Assembly: GCA_963818645.1 (NCBI GenBank)
Contig: CAWFTF010000001.1
Span: 1 to 64,000, forward strand
Reading direction: 5' to 3'
Length of the DNA: 64,000 nucleotides
From: Gp6-AA40 sp963818645
GTDB lineage: Bacteria; Acidobacteriota; Vicinamibacteria; Vicinamibacterales; UBA2999
The notes below the pieces were generated by a model. That model was not told the DNA's origin. It made no database searches and was given only the letters and a program-made list of their open reading frames with translations. A program made the position numbers and the translations under genes. Of this stretch, positions 26,484 through 35,784 are shown piece after piece; position 1 is the first letter of the stretch, and each line of letters starts with the position of its first letter.

Positions 26484-27958
26484 GGCGTCTGGCGGCTCCA
26501 TTCCGTGTCGCGTTCGAAGGCGTCGGCGACGCGCAGCACGGTGGCTTCGTCGAACATCCTGCCGACCAACTGCAGTCCGATCGGTAACCGATCCGTCCCA
26601 CCCGCGCGCGGCGTATCAACGAAGCCGCACGGCACGCTGATGCCCGGGAGTCCCACCAGGTTCACGCTGACGGTAAAGATGTCGGCGAGATACATCTGCA
26701 GCGGATCGTCAGTCTTCTCACCAAGCTTGAAGGGTGGCGTCGGGCTGGTCGGCATCACCACCAGATCGACCGACTCGAAGGCGCGTTCGTAGTCCTGCTT
26801 CAGCAGCGTGCGCACCTGCTGCGCCTTCAGGTAAAACGCGTCGTAGTAGCCGGCGCTCAACACGTACGTGCCCAGCATGATCCGGCGCTTGACCTCGGGG
26901 CCGAATCCCTCGTCCCGGCTCTTTTCGTACATCGCCTTGAGACCACGGCTGGCTTCCGGCGATCGATACCCGTACTTCACCCCGTCATAGCGCGCCAGGT
27001 TCGAGCTCGCTTCCGCGGTGCAGACCAGATAGTAGACGGGGATCGCGTACTTCGCATGCGGCAGATCGATGTCGACGAGCGTGGCACCAGTTCCGCGCAG
27101 CACCTCGAGCGATGCGTCGAAGGCGCTCAAGACGCTTGCGTCCACACCCTCGGACACGAACGCGCGCGGCACGCCGATGCGCACACCGCGCGCGTTGCCA
27201 TCGAGCGCCGCCATGAAGTCGGGCACCGCTTCACGCGCCGCGGTCGAGTCCATCGGGTCGGATCCGGACAGAATCGACAGGGCGAGCGCAGCGTCGCCGA
27301 CGTTGCGAGTGATGGGTCCGATCTGATCGAGTGACGAGGCGAACGCCAGCAGGCCGTAGCGCGAGACGCGTCCGTACGTCGGCTTCAGGCCGGTGACACC
27401 GCAGAACGATGCCGGCTGCCGGATCGAACCACCCGTATCGGAGCCGAGCGCGAGCGGTACGCACGCCGCCGCGACTGCGGCGGCGGAGCCACCGCTCGAT
27501 CCTCCGGGCGTGCGATCGTGCGCCCACGGGTTGCGGGCGGGTCCGTACGCCGAGTTCTCGTTCGACGATCCCATCGCGAACTCGTCGCAGTTCGTCTTGC
27601 CGACGATCACCGCGCCCGCCTCTTCGAGCTTCGTGATGGTCGTCGCGTCGTAGGGAGGAACGAATGTATCGAGGATGCGTGACGAGGCCGTGGTCCGCAT
27701 GCCGCGCACGCACAGGTTGTCCTTCACGGCAATCGGTACACCGGCCAACGGACCGAGCGGGGTGCCGGATGCACGCAGCCGATCGATGCTGGCCGCGCGC
27801 TCGAGCGCCCGGTCGCCGGAAATCAGGTTGAAGGCGTTCAGTGCGGGGTTCAGCCGTTCGATGCGATCGAGCGCGTCTCGACAGACGTCGACAGCCGAGA
27901 TCCGGCCATCGGCGATATCCCCGGCAATCGCGCGGATCCCCTTGAGATGCGCGCTCAT
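26474..27958 (-). CDS. gatA: Asp-tRNA(Asn)/Glu-tRNA(Gln) amidotransferase subunit A
   Basis: 494 residues. The amidase signature is complete: the catalytic lysine in IAVKDNLCVRG, GGSSGGSAAAVAA and GSDTGGSIRQPASFCG for the Ser-cisSer-Lys triad. The C-terminal half (TSPTPPFKLGEKTDDPLQMYLADIFT...PCGF) is typical of GatA, which supplies ammonia from glutamine to misacylated tRNA in the GatCAB complex. It overlaps gatC by 4 bases; gatB is not in the window. Confidence 0.97.
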   Translation of the reverse strand: MSAHLKGIRAIAGDIADGRISAVDVCRDALDRIERLNPALNAFNLISGDRALERAASIDRLRASGTPLGPLAGVPIAVKDNLCVRGMRTTASSRILDTFVPPYDATTITKLEEAGAVIVGKTNCDEFAMGSSNENSAYGPARNPWAHDRTPGGSSGGSAAAVAAACVPLALGSDTGGSIRQPASFCGVTGLKPTYGRVSRYGLLAFASSLDQIGPITRNVGDAALALSILSGSDPMDSTAAREAVPDFMAALDGNARGVRIGVPRAFVSEGVDASVLSAFDASLEVLRGTGATLVDIDLPHAKYAIPVYYLVCTAEASSNLARYDGVKYGYRSPEASRGLKAMYEKSRDEGFGPEVKRRIMLGTYVLSAGYYDAFYLKAQQVRTLLKQDYERAFESVDLVVMPTSPTPPFKLGEKTDDPLQMYLADIFTVSVNLVGLPGISVPCGFVDTPRAGGTDRLPIGLQLVGRMFDEATVLRVADAFERDTEWSRQTPAL

Positions 27959-28251
27959 CCGATGACTCGTGGCACCCGAAAGAGACCAGCATCAGGCGCG
28001 CCGTCAGGCGCGTTGCGCAGCGCGTCGGCGACTGGCAGGCAGGGTCGCAGTCGATCGTCCCGTTCAGCCTCGTGTGCGTTGACGTGCGCCGTGGCAGCCA
28101 CACCGGTCGTGTCGATCGCCTGAAGCTGTTCGGCGTAGGAAAGAATGTCGGCGAGCTGTTTGGTAAAGACCTGTTTTTCCTCCGGCGTCAGCTCGAGATG
28201 CGCGAGCGTTGCAATGCGCTCGACGTCGGCAATGGTCAACGGCGTGGACAT
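27955..28251 (-). CDS. gatC: Asp-tRNA(Asn)/Glu-tRNA(Gln) amidotransferase subunit C
   Basis: 98 residues from the ATG at 28251; the frame extends upstream but the family start is MSTPLTIADVERIATLAHLELTPEE. The helical N-terminus, YAEQLQAIDT and the conserved end (DRLRP...NAPDGAPDAGLFRVPRVI) match GatC, which stabilises GatA. Translation is coupled to gatA by an ATGA overlap. It diverges from amrB across 122 bases. Confidence 0.95.
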   Translation of the reverse strand: MSTPLTIADVERIATLAHLELTPEEKQVFTKQLADILSYAEQLQAIDTTGVAATAHVNAHEAERDDRLRPCLPVADALRNAPDGAPDAGLFRVPRVIG

Positions 28252-28344
28252 GTGATGGACCGCGATGCTCCTCGTTGCGCGTGTGTGGTGCTCGTTGATG
28301 TTCGCAGACCAGTCCCGGCGCGCGCCGCGCGCCAAGAAATGCCG

Positions 28345-28367
28345 ATGGTACCACGGCGAGGTACCAT
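28345..28367 (+). promoter_or_regulatory. Inverted repeat and leaderless-type -10 box before amrB
   Basis: ATGGTACC (28345-28352) and GGTACCAT (28360-28367) pair perfectly around a 7-base loop. TACCAT (28362-28367) stands exactly 6 bases before the ATG at 28374. No Shine-Dalgarno is present, so the transcript may start at the ATG. Confidence 0.5.
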
Positions 28368-28373
28368 GGCCCC

Positions 28374-29195
28374 ATGCCGCACGTCAGGCGCTCCGCCGTC
28401 GCCGGCACGTGGTATCCCGACGATCCGAAGCGTCTCGTCGCCGAGCTGGAGGCGCATCTTGCGCGCGTCGATGTCGCGCCGGACGCGACGCCGCGCGCGG
28501 TCGTCGCGCCGCATGCAGGCCTCATGTACTCCGGCCCGGTCGGCGCGTACGTCTACAAGGCGGCACGCAGTGCGCGACCCTCGGCGATCGTGCTCGTGGG
28601 GCCATCTCACTTTGTTCCCTTCGAGGGCGTCTCGATCTGGCCCGACGGCGCCTGGGAAACGCCGCTCGGTCCCATACAAGTGGACCAGGAGATTGCCAGC
28701 CGGATCACGGATGCGTCGGACGCGATCGTGGAGATGCCCTCGGCGCACGGACGCGAACACTCGCTCGAGATGCAGTTGCCGTTTCTCGCGCATGTCCTGC
28801 CGGGCGTGCCGATTGTGCCGATGGTGATGGGACGCCAGACGCGCGCAACTTCGTTCGCGCTGAGCGATGCCATCGCGCGTGCGGTTGTTGCATCGGGCAG
28901 GGAAGTGCTGCTCATCGCCAGCAGCGATCTCTCGCACTACGAGAATGCGAGCGTTGCTGCGCGCCTCGATGCTGTCGTGCTCGATCGTGTCGCGGCGATG
29001 GACGCGCACGGCTTGATGGACGTGCTTGAACGGGAGCCGCGTCACGCCTGCGGCGGCGGTCCGATGGTGGCAGTGCTCGATGCCGCGCAGCAGCTCGGTG
29101 CGTCGGGTGCGCGCGTCCTCAACTATGCCGATTCCGGCGATGTGTCCGGCGACAAGTCGTCGGTGGTCGGGTACATGGCGGCGGCCATCTGGTGA
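28374..29195 (+). CDS. amrB: AmmeMemoRadiSam system protein B (MEMO1 family)
   Basis: 273 residues. The MEMO fold is shown by RRSAVAGTWYPDDP, VVAPHAGLMYSGPVG, LVGPSHFVPF, REHSLEMQLPFL, SSDLSHY and DAHGLMD. Three histidines (PHAG, SHF, EHS) and a cysteine (ACGGG) form the probable metal site shared with extradiol-type dioxygenases. The biochemical role is not settled. It is followed 7 bases later by amrA, the usual pairing; the radical SAM partner gene is not in the window. Confidence 0.9.
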   Translation: MPHVRRSAVAGTWYPDDPKRLVAELEAHLARVDVAPDATPRAVVAPHAGLMYSGPVGAYVYKAARSARPSAIVLVGPSHFVPFEGVSIWPDGAWETPLGPIQVDQEIASRITDASDAIVEMPSAHGREHSLEMQLPFLAHVLPGVPIVPMVMGRQTRATSFALSDAIARAVVASGREVLLIASSDLSHYENASVAARLDAVVLDRVAAMDAHGLMDVLEREPRHACGGGPMVAVLDAAQQLGASGARVLNYADSGDVSGDKSSVVGYMAAAIW

Positions 29196-29202
29196 AGAGC
29201 GA

Positions 29203-29745
29203 ATGCTGACGCGCGACACGCAGCGGCAACTGCTCGCCATTGCGCGCGCGGCACTCGAGGCGCGCGTCCGCGGCACGCGCGTGCCGGAGTCTGGTTCGAA
29301 GGGCGCGAGCCAACCCGGGCAGGGTGCGTTTGTCACGATCTTCTGCAATGGAGAACTGAGAGGGTGTCTCGGCCGTGTGACGTCGGACTGGCCGCTGCCT
29401 GACCTGGTGCGGCATCTCGCGCAGGAAGTCGCCGACTCGGACCCTCGATTTACCCCTGTCGCACCTCACGAACTGCAAGACATCGCGCTCGAGGTCTCGG
29501 TGCTGACACCCGAGCGAGAAATCCGATCGATCGACGAGATCGAGTTGGGCCGCCACGGCCTCATTGTCGAACAGGGATCCCGAAAAGGTCTGCTGCTCCC
29601 GCAGGTGCCGACCGAGCACGAGTGGGATCGCGAGACCTTTGTGTCACAGACCTGCCTGAAAGCGGGGCTTCCGGCCGATGCGTGGCGGCATGGTGCGCGT
29701 CTGCTCGTTTTCGAAGCGCAGGTGTTCGGCGAAGGAGAGCCGTAG
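29203..29745 (+). CDS. amrA: AmmeMemoRadiSam system protein A (AMMECR1 family)
   Basis: 180 residues from the ATG at 29203. AMMECR1 features are FVTIFCNGELRGCLGRV (the conserved LRGCxG), DPRFTPVAPHEL, EVSVLTPEREI, and GLIVEQGSRKGLLLPQVPTEHEWD. The reading frame is open further upstream inside amrB, but the family start is at RDTQRQLLAIAR. It is translated together with amrB and followed immediately (TAG then TTG) by the membrane hydrolase gene. Confidence 0.92.
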   Translation: MLTRDTQRQLLAIARAALEARVRGTRVPESGSKGASQPGQGAFVTIFCNGELRGCLGRVTSDWPLPDLVRHLAQEVADSDPRFTPVAPHELQDIALEVSVLTPEREIRSIDEIELGRHGLIVEQGSRKGLLLPQVPTEHEWDRETFVSQTCLKAGLPADAWRHGARLLVFEAQVFGEGEP

Positions 29746-30678
29746 TTGGATAACCTCTGTCACACCCTCGTGGGAGCCGCGATCGGCGAAGCGGGACTCA
29801 AGACGCGCACGCGCTTTGGTGCAGCGGCACTCATGGTCTCCGCCAACATCCCTGATCTCGACGTTCTCTCATTTCTCACGGACACATCACCGGTGTCCTT
29901 TCGACGCGGCTGGACGCACGGCATCCTGGCGCAGATGGCGCTGCCTGTTCTCATGACCGCCGCGTTCTGGATGTGGAATCGGTGGCGCAAGCCTGCAAGC
30001 ACCGCTGCACATTCCTTTCACGCTGGCTGGCTGCTGGCGCTGTGCTTCATCGGCGTGTACACGCATGTGTTTCTCGACTACTTGAACAACTACGGCGTCC
30101 GGCTCCTCACGCCAGTCGACTGGCATTGGTTCTACGGCGACTCCGTGTTCATCGTCGATATCTGGCTATGGGTTGTTCTTGGCGCCGGTGTCTGGATCTC
30201 TCGACGTCAACGTTCGACAAAGCCTGCCACGTACGCCATCGCAATCGCCACGGTCTATGTCCTGGCGATGCTGACATCCGCACGCGTGGCACGTGGCATC
30301 GTTGCGGAGCAGTGGATCGAGGCGCACGGCTCTCCGCCGCAGGCGCTGATGGTTGGTCCGCGACCGATCACTCCGATATCACACGAAGTCATCGTCGATG
30401 CCGGAGACCACTACGAGTGGGGATCGTTTTCATGGCCCTCGAGGCTGGAGCTGAATCCGGACCATGTGGCAAAGAACGATCGCCGGCCTGAGGTCGCTAT
30501 CGCGCGAGAGGATCCCCGTATTCGCGCTTTTCTCACGTGGTCCAGGTTTCCCATCTTCATGCTGGACCCCGTCGAAGGAGGCACCCGGGTCACGGTGACC
30601 GATGCGCGCTTCATGTCGCGCGCCGGCACGTTCTCGGCATCAACGATTGTGCCGATGCACCCATCATCTTCCGACTGA
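29746..30678 (+). CDS. Membrane-bound metal-dependent hydrolase (YdjM/DUF457 type)
   Basis: 310 residues from a TTG that directly follows the amrA stop. The N-terminus MDNLCHTLVGAAIGEAG has the early histidine typical of the YdjM family, followed by IPDLDVLSF, RGWTHGIL and THVFLDYLNNYG, three short metal-binding-like motifs between four to five membrane segments. The C-terminal 110 residues are soluble and strand rich (PRPITPISHEVIVDAG). The family's activity is not well established. It forms one operon with amrB-amrA. Confidence 0.75.
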   Translation: MDNLCHTLVGAAIGEAGLKTRTRFGAAALMVSANIPDLDVLSFLTDTSPVSFRRGWTHGILAQMALPVLMTAAFWMWNRWRKPASTAAHSFHAGWLLALCFIGVYTHVFLDYLNNYGVRLLTPVDWHWFYGDSVFIVDIWLWVVLGAGVWISRRQRSTKPATYAIAIATVYVLAMLTSARVARGIVAEQWIEAHGSPPQALMVGPRPITPISHEVIVDAGDHYEWGSFSWPSRLELNPDHVAKNDRRPEVAIAREDPRIRAFLTWSRFPIFMLDPVEGGTRVTVTDARFMSRAGTFSASTIVPMHPSSSD

Positions 30679-30756
30679 CAACTCCCAACATCCAACTCCC
30701 AATTCCCAAGTTTCGGTGCAGCTTTGGGAGTTGGGTCCTTGGGAGTTGGGAGTTAC
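30678..30756. repeat. Heptamer repeat, GGGAGTT family, inverted arms
   Basis: The left arm (30679-30710) has ACTCCCA, ACATCCA, ACTCCCA, ATTCCCA. The right arm (30722-30756) has TTGGGAG, TTGGGTCC, TTGGGAG, TTGGGAG. It begins right after the stop of the membrane hydrolase and ends 16 bases before a TACAAT box. Confidence 0.9.
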
Positions 30757-30771
30757 AGCCGAGAGGCCAGC

Positions 30772-30777
30772 TACAAT
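30772..30777 (+). promoter_or_regulatory. -10-like box upstream of the DUF2452 gene
   Basis: TACAAT lies 29 bases before the GTG start. No good -35 is visible; the GGGAGTT repeat occupies that position. Confidence 0.4.
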
Positions 30778-30806
30778 TTCAAGACCACTAATCAAAAGGG
30801 ACCTGC

Positions 30807-31319
30807 GTGAGCGACAGCGAAGAGAAGTACAGCGGCGACAATGTTCGCGGGGCAGACCATGCCTCGCCCTATCCCGTCAGCAGGCTCGGTGCGCCCGTCT
30901 CGCTCGTGGACATGGCGAAGGCCATCGAGTCGGCGTCTGCCAAAGTGGCGCTGCGCACCAACGCGCAGCTCGAGGTCATCGTGGAGCAGATGAAGGCGCT
31001 GCAGGAGCGCGCCCGCGAGATCATCGAGCAGGCCTCACGCGACGTGGAGCTGATTCATGCCGAGTGCCGGTTCCACCGCGTGCCCGGACGCCTCTATCAT
31101 CTGTACGAGCGTGCCGACGGTCACAGGTTCTTCTCGATGCTCGGGCCAGACGAATACGGCGGCGCCGGACCATCGGGATTTGTCGCGAGCTATCGCTACG
31201 AGCACGACGAATCGTGGACGCGACTCGACGAAGTCGAAGGCCGCGATCGACGCCGCTCCGAGATCCAGGGGTTTGTCTCGAACCGCCTGCTCGGCGCATC
31301 CGACGCCCATAGACCGTAG
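30807..31319 (+). CDS. DUF2452 domain-containing protein
   Basis: 170 residues from a GTG. The family pattern is complete: SPYPVSRLGAPVSLVDMAKAIESA, an amphipathic helix (LEVIVEQMKALQERAREI), then FHRVPGRLYHLYERADGHRFFSMLGPDEYGG and GFVASYRYEHDESWTRLD. There is no signal peptide, so it is cytoplasmic. The function of DUF2452 is unknown; the compact aromatic C-terminal half suggests a binding domain. Confidence 0.85.
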   Translation: MSDSEEKYSGDNVRGADHASPYPVSRLGAPVSLVDMAKAIESASAKVALRTNAQLEVIVEQMKALQERAREIIEQASRDVELIHAECRFHRVPGRLYHLYERADGHRFFSMLGPDEYGGAGPSGFVASYRYEHDESWTRLDEVEGRDRRRSEIQGFVSNRLLGASDAHRP

Positions 31320-31477
31320 CCCGCAGCCCGTGTCAGACTGACGAGCCTTTACAGGTCAAGCTGCCGCGATGAGCTCTTAGGCGAGACGCTGCGCTCCACT
31401 GGCGTGGCAGTATCATTTGGCCTCGCTTTGCGGGGCGGGACATCTCCTTCGGAGACATCCGGGGTGGAGGTTGCACA

Positions 31478-32715
31478 GTGAGCATCAACAATCGCTGGTT
31501 CCAGCTCATTGCGTCGCTCATCGCGATGATCATGATTGCCAACCTGCAGTACGCGTGGACGCTCTTCGTCGATCCGATGCAGAAGCAGACGGGTTGGGCG
31601 CTGTCTGACATTCAAGGCGCCTTCACGCTGTTCATCCTGTTTCAGACGTGGGTGCAGCCACTCGATGGCTGGCTCGTCGATCGACTCGGACCTCGGTGGT
31701 TCATCACGGCAGCCGGTCTGCTGTGCGGCCTCGGCTGGGCCGGGATGGGATACGCCACGACGCTCCCGATGCTCTACACCGCGTACTGCGCGGCCGGCAT
31801 CGGTGCGGCGTTCGTCTACAGCTGCTCGATCGGCTCGGCGCTCAAGTGGTTCAAGGAGAAGCGCGGGCTCGCGTCCGGCATCATGGCGGCCGGGTTCGGC
31901 GGCGGCACGGCGCTCTTCATCCCGGTCATTTCGTCGCTGATCGCGAGCGCGGCTATCAGGCGACGTTCGTCGCGACCGGCATCTTTCAGGGACTCGTCAT
32001 CCTGCTCGTCGCTCAGTTCCTCAGACATCCTCCTGTTCAGCCCGTTGCGCCGGCGCCGGCCGTCGCGGCTGGCACGTCGCAGATCGGCAAGCGGCAGTTC
32101 ACGACCTTCGAGATGTTGAGCACGCCGCAGTTCTACTGGATGTACGCGGCGTTCGTGCTGATGGCGACAGGCGGGCTCCTCGTCACGGCGAACGCAGGGC
32201 CAATCGCCAAGTCATGGGGATTCTCGGCCGGCGTCCTCACGCTCGCGGCCACGCTCAGCCCGTTCGCCAACGGCGCAAGCCGCGTCTTCTGGGGCTGGGC
32301 ATCGGATCGACTCGGTCGCGAGACGACGATGGTGCTGACGTTCGTGCTTGCAGGCGCTTGCCTGGCGTCAGTGGTGACACTCGGCCAGCTGTCGGGCGCC
32401 TGGTTCGCTGCGACGCTCGTCGCTGTGTATTTCACCTGGGGCCAGATCTATTCGCTCTTCCCGTCGATGTCCGGCGACTACTTCGGCACGCGAAATGCGA
32501 CATCGAACTACGGCGTGATCTACACCGCGAAGGGCGTGGCATCGATCATCGGGCCGTGGGTCGGCGCGCGGATCTTCGAGCAGACCGGCAGTTGGACGAT
32601 GGGCTTTTACGGCAGCGCGGTGATGGCGCTCGTAGCGGCCGGCATCGCTGTCTACCTCCGCGCGGGATCACCGTCGGTCCGCGCCAAGGCGACTCGAATT
32701 CCGGCAACTGCGTAG
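31478..32715 (+). CDS. OFA-type MFS transporter (oxalate/formate antiporter family), frameshifted
   Basis: The GTG at 31478 has GGGTGGAGG just upstream. The N-terminal half (NNRWFQLIASLIAMIMIANLQY, VQPLDGWLVDRLGPRW, GLGWAGMGYA) carries six membrane helices; the frame then breaks near 31950. In the next frame GYQATFVATGIFQGLVI leads into the second half, with FYWMYAAFVLMATGG, RVFWGWASDRLGRE and GTRNATSNYGVIYTAKG. Adding one base joins LIAS to RGYQATF as in homologues. OFA carriers exchange organic anions such as oxalate and formate; the substrate here is not fixed by the sequence. Confidence 0.85.
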
Positions 32716-32719
32716 AGCA

Positions 32720-32869
32720 GTGAGTGCTGTGGTGAAGATCGAACCCGAGATCGTCTTCAAACTTCGTGCGCCCGTGGACAGTGCCACTCTGGATGCGGCC
32801 GGCGAGACGTGGACGGCCACTCTGCAAGGTATCGATCTCCGCGATCTGACGCTGACGATGACTCCCTGA
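32720..32869 (+). CDS. Small conserved-looking ORF after the MFS gene
   Basis: 49 residues from a GTG 5 bases after the MFS stop (VSAVVKIEPEIVFKLRAPVD, then GETWTATLQGIDLRDLTLT). The sequence has regular strand-like alternation and normal high-GC codon use. No membrane segment is present, so it is not the known small subunit of OFA carriers. Function unknown. Confidence 0.4.
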   Translation: MSAVVKIEPEIVFKLRAPVDSATLDAAGETWTATLQGIDLRDLTLTMTP

Positions 32870-32870
32870 A

Positions 32871-32922
32871 CCGTCGAACGCTGAACAAGTCCAGAGCCGA
32901 AAGCGCAGAGTCCAGAGCCATA
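32871..32922. repeat. Weak CAGAGCC heptamer-like repeat
   Basis: CAGAGCC, GAAAGCG, CAGAGTC, CAGAGCC follow a 7-base step between the small ORF and the nuclease gene. Few and degenerate units. Confidence 0.45.
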
Positions 32923-32929
32923 ATCATTC

Positions 32930-33820
32930 ATGCGTCGAATCCTGTTCATCTTCGGGGTGGTCTGCGTTCTCGCGACGCCGGCACGTCTTCATGCCTGGGG
33001 CTACGACGCGCACAAGTTCATCGTCGACCGCGCCATCTCGATCCTGCCGGACGAAGTGCGGCCGCTCTTCGAGGCCAATCGGGCCATCGTCGTCGAGCAC
33101 TCGATCGATCCGGATCTCTGGCGCGAGAGCTTCGCGTCAATCGAGGATCCGCATCACTATCTCGACTTCGATTGGGACGGATACGGGCCGTATCCGTTTG
33201 CGGGACTGCCGAGAAATCTCGAAGAGGCGATCAAGAAGTTCGGCAAGGCGACGGTAGACCGCAACGGCACGCTGCCCTGGCGCACCGAGGAGATGTACGG
33301 GAAGTTGAAGGACGCATTCACTGCGTATCCACGCCGTGGATCGTTTGCGCGCTTCGACATCCTGTTCTACTCGGCGTGGCTGGGTCACTACGTCAGCGAT
33401 GCGCACGTGCCGCTGCACGCCGTCATTGATTCCGACGGTCAGAAGACCGGGCAGCGCGGGATCCATACCCGCTTCGAGGCGCTGATGTTCGAGCGCTACC
33501 TGAAGCAACTGAAGCTGTCACCGAAGCGCATAGAGCCCATTCGCAACCCACTCGACTTCACCTTCGATGCGCTGCTCCAGGGCACGCAACTCGTCCCGAC
33601 CATTCTCGAAGCCGATCGTGTGGCGATCGGTTCGCGCGACGTCTACGACAACGCCTACTACGACGCGTTCTTCAAAGGCAGTCGAGGCGTGCTGGAGCGG
33701 CGCCTGGACGAATCGACCGCCGCAGTGGCTGCGATGATCGCAGGGGCGTGGGAAGCCGCAGGGAAACCGTCAGTGCCCGTGCGCGTGCGCGACGCCGATC
33801 AGCGACGCCGGAAATCGTAA
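32930..33820 (+). CDS. Exported S1/P1-like nuclease / zinc-dependent phospholipase fold protein
   Basis: 296 residues, signal peptide ending HAWGYDAH, so tryptophan and histidine (W-G-x-D-x-H) lie at the mature N-terminus, as in the S1/P1 nuclease and phospholipase C zinc family. Further zinc-type residues are DPHHYLDFD, GHYVSDAHVPLH (HxxxDxHxPLH) and a late HTRFEALMF. The trinuclear zinc enzymes cleave phosphodiesters of single-stranded nucleic acids or phospholipids. Which of the two applies here cannot be decided. It stands alone. Confidence 0.8.
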   Translation: MRRILFIFGVVCVLATPARLHAWGYDAHKFIVDRAISILPDEVRPLFEANRAIVVEHSIDPDLWRESFASIEDPHHYLDFDWDGYGPYPFAGLPRNLEEAIKKFGKATVDRNGTLPWRTEEMYGKLKDAFTAYPRRGSFARFDILFYSAWLGHYVSDAHVPLHAVIDSDGQKTGQRGIHTRFEALMFERYLKQLKLSPKRIEPIRNPLDFTFDALLQGTQLVPTILEADRVAIGSRDVYDNAYYDAFFKGSRGVLERRLDESTAAVAAMIAGAWEAAGKPSVPVRVRDADQRRRKS

Positions 33821-34027
33821 GTCAAGTGGAGGGTGTGATGCGCCGTATATGACCTATCGAGCAACTCGCCAGCCAGGCGCGGGAACCCCGACCACGCGGC
33901 CGACGTCTACGGTGGCACACAGACGTGGGAGGAGATGATGAATCCCTGGTTCGGGGTGTCATCGATCGGCGGGTCGATCCGGGAACAGCCATCCTCACGC
34001 GAGCAGGCCAGGGCGGCGGTTAATTTC

Positions 34028-34716
34028 ATGGACGTGTTCGTCATCCCGGTGGGCTCCGATCGCTACGAGCTCTACTACGAGCAGCAGATCGAGGAAACGG
34101 AGCCAGACGCCGAGCCTGCGTCAACCGGGATCATCGCGAGGTTCCAGCGCCGCTTTTCCGAGCTGCTTCGCGAGGCCGAAGAGCACGGCGACGAAGAGAA
34201 AGAGTCAGACCGCGACGTCGTGGACGCAGCGCATGCAAGACCGCATGATGGCCTGGATCGCCAGGCGCGTGACGGAGCAGCGGCTGTTGTGGAATCTTCG
34301 AAAGCAGGAACAGGTCGTCGCCGTCCACCCGAGCGATACGGCCTTCGACGTCGTGCGGCCACACATCCAGCAGTCGCTGCAGCGCGACTTCGAGCGCCAC
34401 CGGTTCTGGCTCGTCGTCGATACCATCGGATTGATCGTGTCCGGTCTGCTGGCCATTCTCCCGGGGCCGAATCTCATCGCGTACTACTTCCTGTTTCGCG
34501 TCGGCGGGCACTGGCTGTCGATGCGCGGAGCCAGCCAGGGACGCCGTCGCGTGCAGTGGGAGAGCCGGCCCTGCGACGCGCTCAACGAATTACGTGGCGC
34601 GCTGCGAGATGCCACGGCGCGAGCGTCATTTGCGCGTGCACCAGATCGCCTCGTCGTTGCACCTCCGGCATCTGCCGACGTTCTTCGAACGCGTGACCGC
34701 GAAGAAGACCGGTTAG
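34028..34716 (+). CDS. Mitochondrial K+/H+ exchange-related family protein, two frameshifts
   Basis: The gene starts MDVFVIPVGSDRYELYYE at 34028. The frame changes near 34195, after which RMMAWIARRVTEQRLLWNLRKQ, SLQRDFERHRFWLVVDTIG and LLAILPGPNLIAYYFLFRVGGHWLSMRGA follow. It changes again near 34610 and ends HQIASSLHLRHLPTFFERVTAKKTG at 34716. Joined, about 230 residues result, with one strong hairpin membrane segment. This order matches proteins related to yeast Mit_KHE1. Bacterial function is unknown. The alternative reading frames run into lpxD and were rejected. Confidence 0.6.
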
Positions 34717-34737
34717 CATTACTCTTTGGATTAACCA

Positions 34738-35784
34738 GTGAAGCTGAGCGAACTGGCCACTCGATTGGACTGCCGGCTCGAAGGAGACGGTGAACTCGAC
34801 GTCACGCGCGTCGCTGGCATACAGGACGCTCAGCCCGGAGACGTCACGTTCCTGGCCAATCCGAAATACGAGAAATTGCTCGCGACGACGCGTGCGACTG
34901 CCGTGATCCTCAAAGAGGAAGCACCGGCGGCACCGTGTGCGATGCTGCGCGCACGCGATCCGTATCTCGCGTTCGCTCGTGCCGTGTCGCTCTTCGCGCC
35001 GGTGTCGCGTCCCGCCCCAGGGGTTCACGCGCTGGCGGCGATTGCGGCCGATGCCAGCCTGGGCGCCGACGTCTCCGTCGGACCGTTCGTTGCGATCGGC
35101 GAAGGCGCACGGATTGGCGAGCGCACGGTGATCTATCCGAACGTGACCATCGGTGCAGGCGCCACGGTGGGCAGCGATTGCACCATCCATTCCAACGTCG
35201 CCATTCGCGAGCGCTGCACCGTCGGGGATCGCGTGATTCTCCAGAACGGCGTGGTCGTCGGCGGCGACGGCTATGGCTTCGTCCGTCGTGGCGATGGCAC
35301 GCACGAAAAGATCCCGCAGGTCGCCGTCGTCGTCATCGAGGACGACGTGGAGCTTGGCGCGAACACGACGGTGGATCGCCCGGCCGTGGGCGAGACGCGT
35401 ATCAAGGCAGGCACCAAGATCGACAACCTCGTGCAGATCGGCCACGGTGTCACCGTTGGCCGCAACGTGTTGATGGCGGCGCAGGTGGGCATCGCCGGGA
35501 GCACAGACGTCGAAGACGATGTGGTATTCGGCGGTCAGGTGGGTGTCGGCGGTCACCTGACGATCGGACGTGGAGCGATTGCCGTCGGGCAATCAGGGGT
35601 CACCAACTCGCTCGACCCGGGCGCATTCGTCGCCGGGTATCCCGCGATCGACAGCAGAGACTGGCGCAAGGCCTCGGTCCTCTTCCGCCGGCTTCCCGAG
35701 ATGAAGCGACGCATCGAGCAGCTGGAAGCCCGCGTCGCGGAGCTCACGCGCGCACTCTCCCACCCCGAAAGGTCATCTGAGTGA
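34738..35784 (+). CDS. lpxD: UDP-3-O-(3-hydroxyacyl)glucosamine N-acyltransferase
   Basis: 348 residues from a GTG (MKLSELATRLDCRLEGDGELDV). An N-terminal uridine-binding domain (AGIQDAQPGDVTFLANPKYE) is followed by about 25 hexapeptide turns of a left-handed beta helix, for example IGEGARIGERTVIYPNVTIGAG. The catalytic histidine lies in QIGHGVTVG. A C-terminal helix (MKRRIEQLEARVAEL) completes the trimer. It adds the second acyl chain in lipid A synthesis. The stop overlaps the next start (GTGA). Confidence 0.95.
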   Translation: MKLSELATRLDCRLEGDGELDVTRVAGIQDAQPGDVTFLANPKYEKLLATTRATAVILKEEAPAAPCAMLRARDPYLAFARAVSLFAPVSRPAPGVHALAAIAADASLGADVSVGPFVAIGEGARIGERTVIYPNVTIGAGATVGSDCTIHSNVAIRERCTVGDRVILQNGVVVGGDGYGFVRRGDGTHEKIPQVAVVVIEDDVELGANTTVDRPAVGETRIKAGTKIDNLVQIGHGVTVGRNVLMAAQVGIAGSTDVEDDVVFGGQVGVGGHLTIGRGAIAVGQSGVTNSLDPGAFVAGYPAIDSRDWRKASVLFRRLPEMKRRIEQLEARVAELTRALSHPERSSE

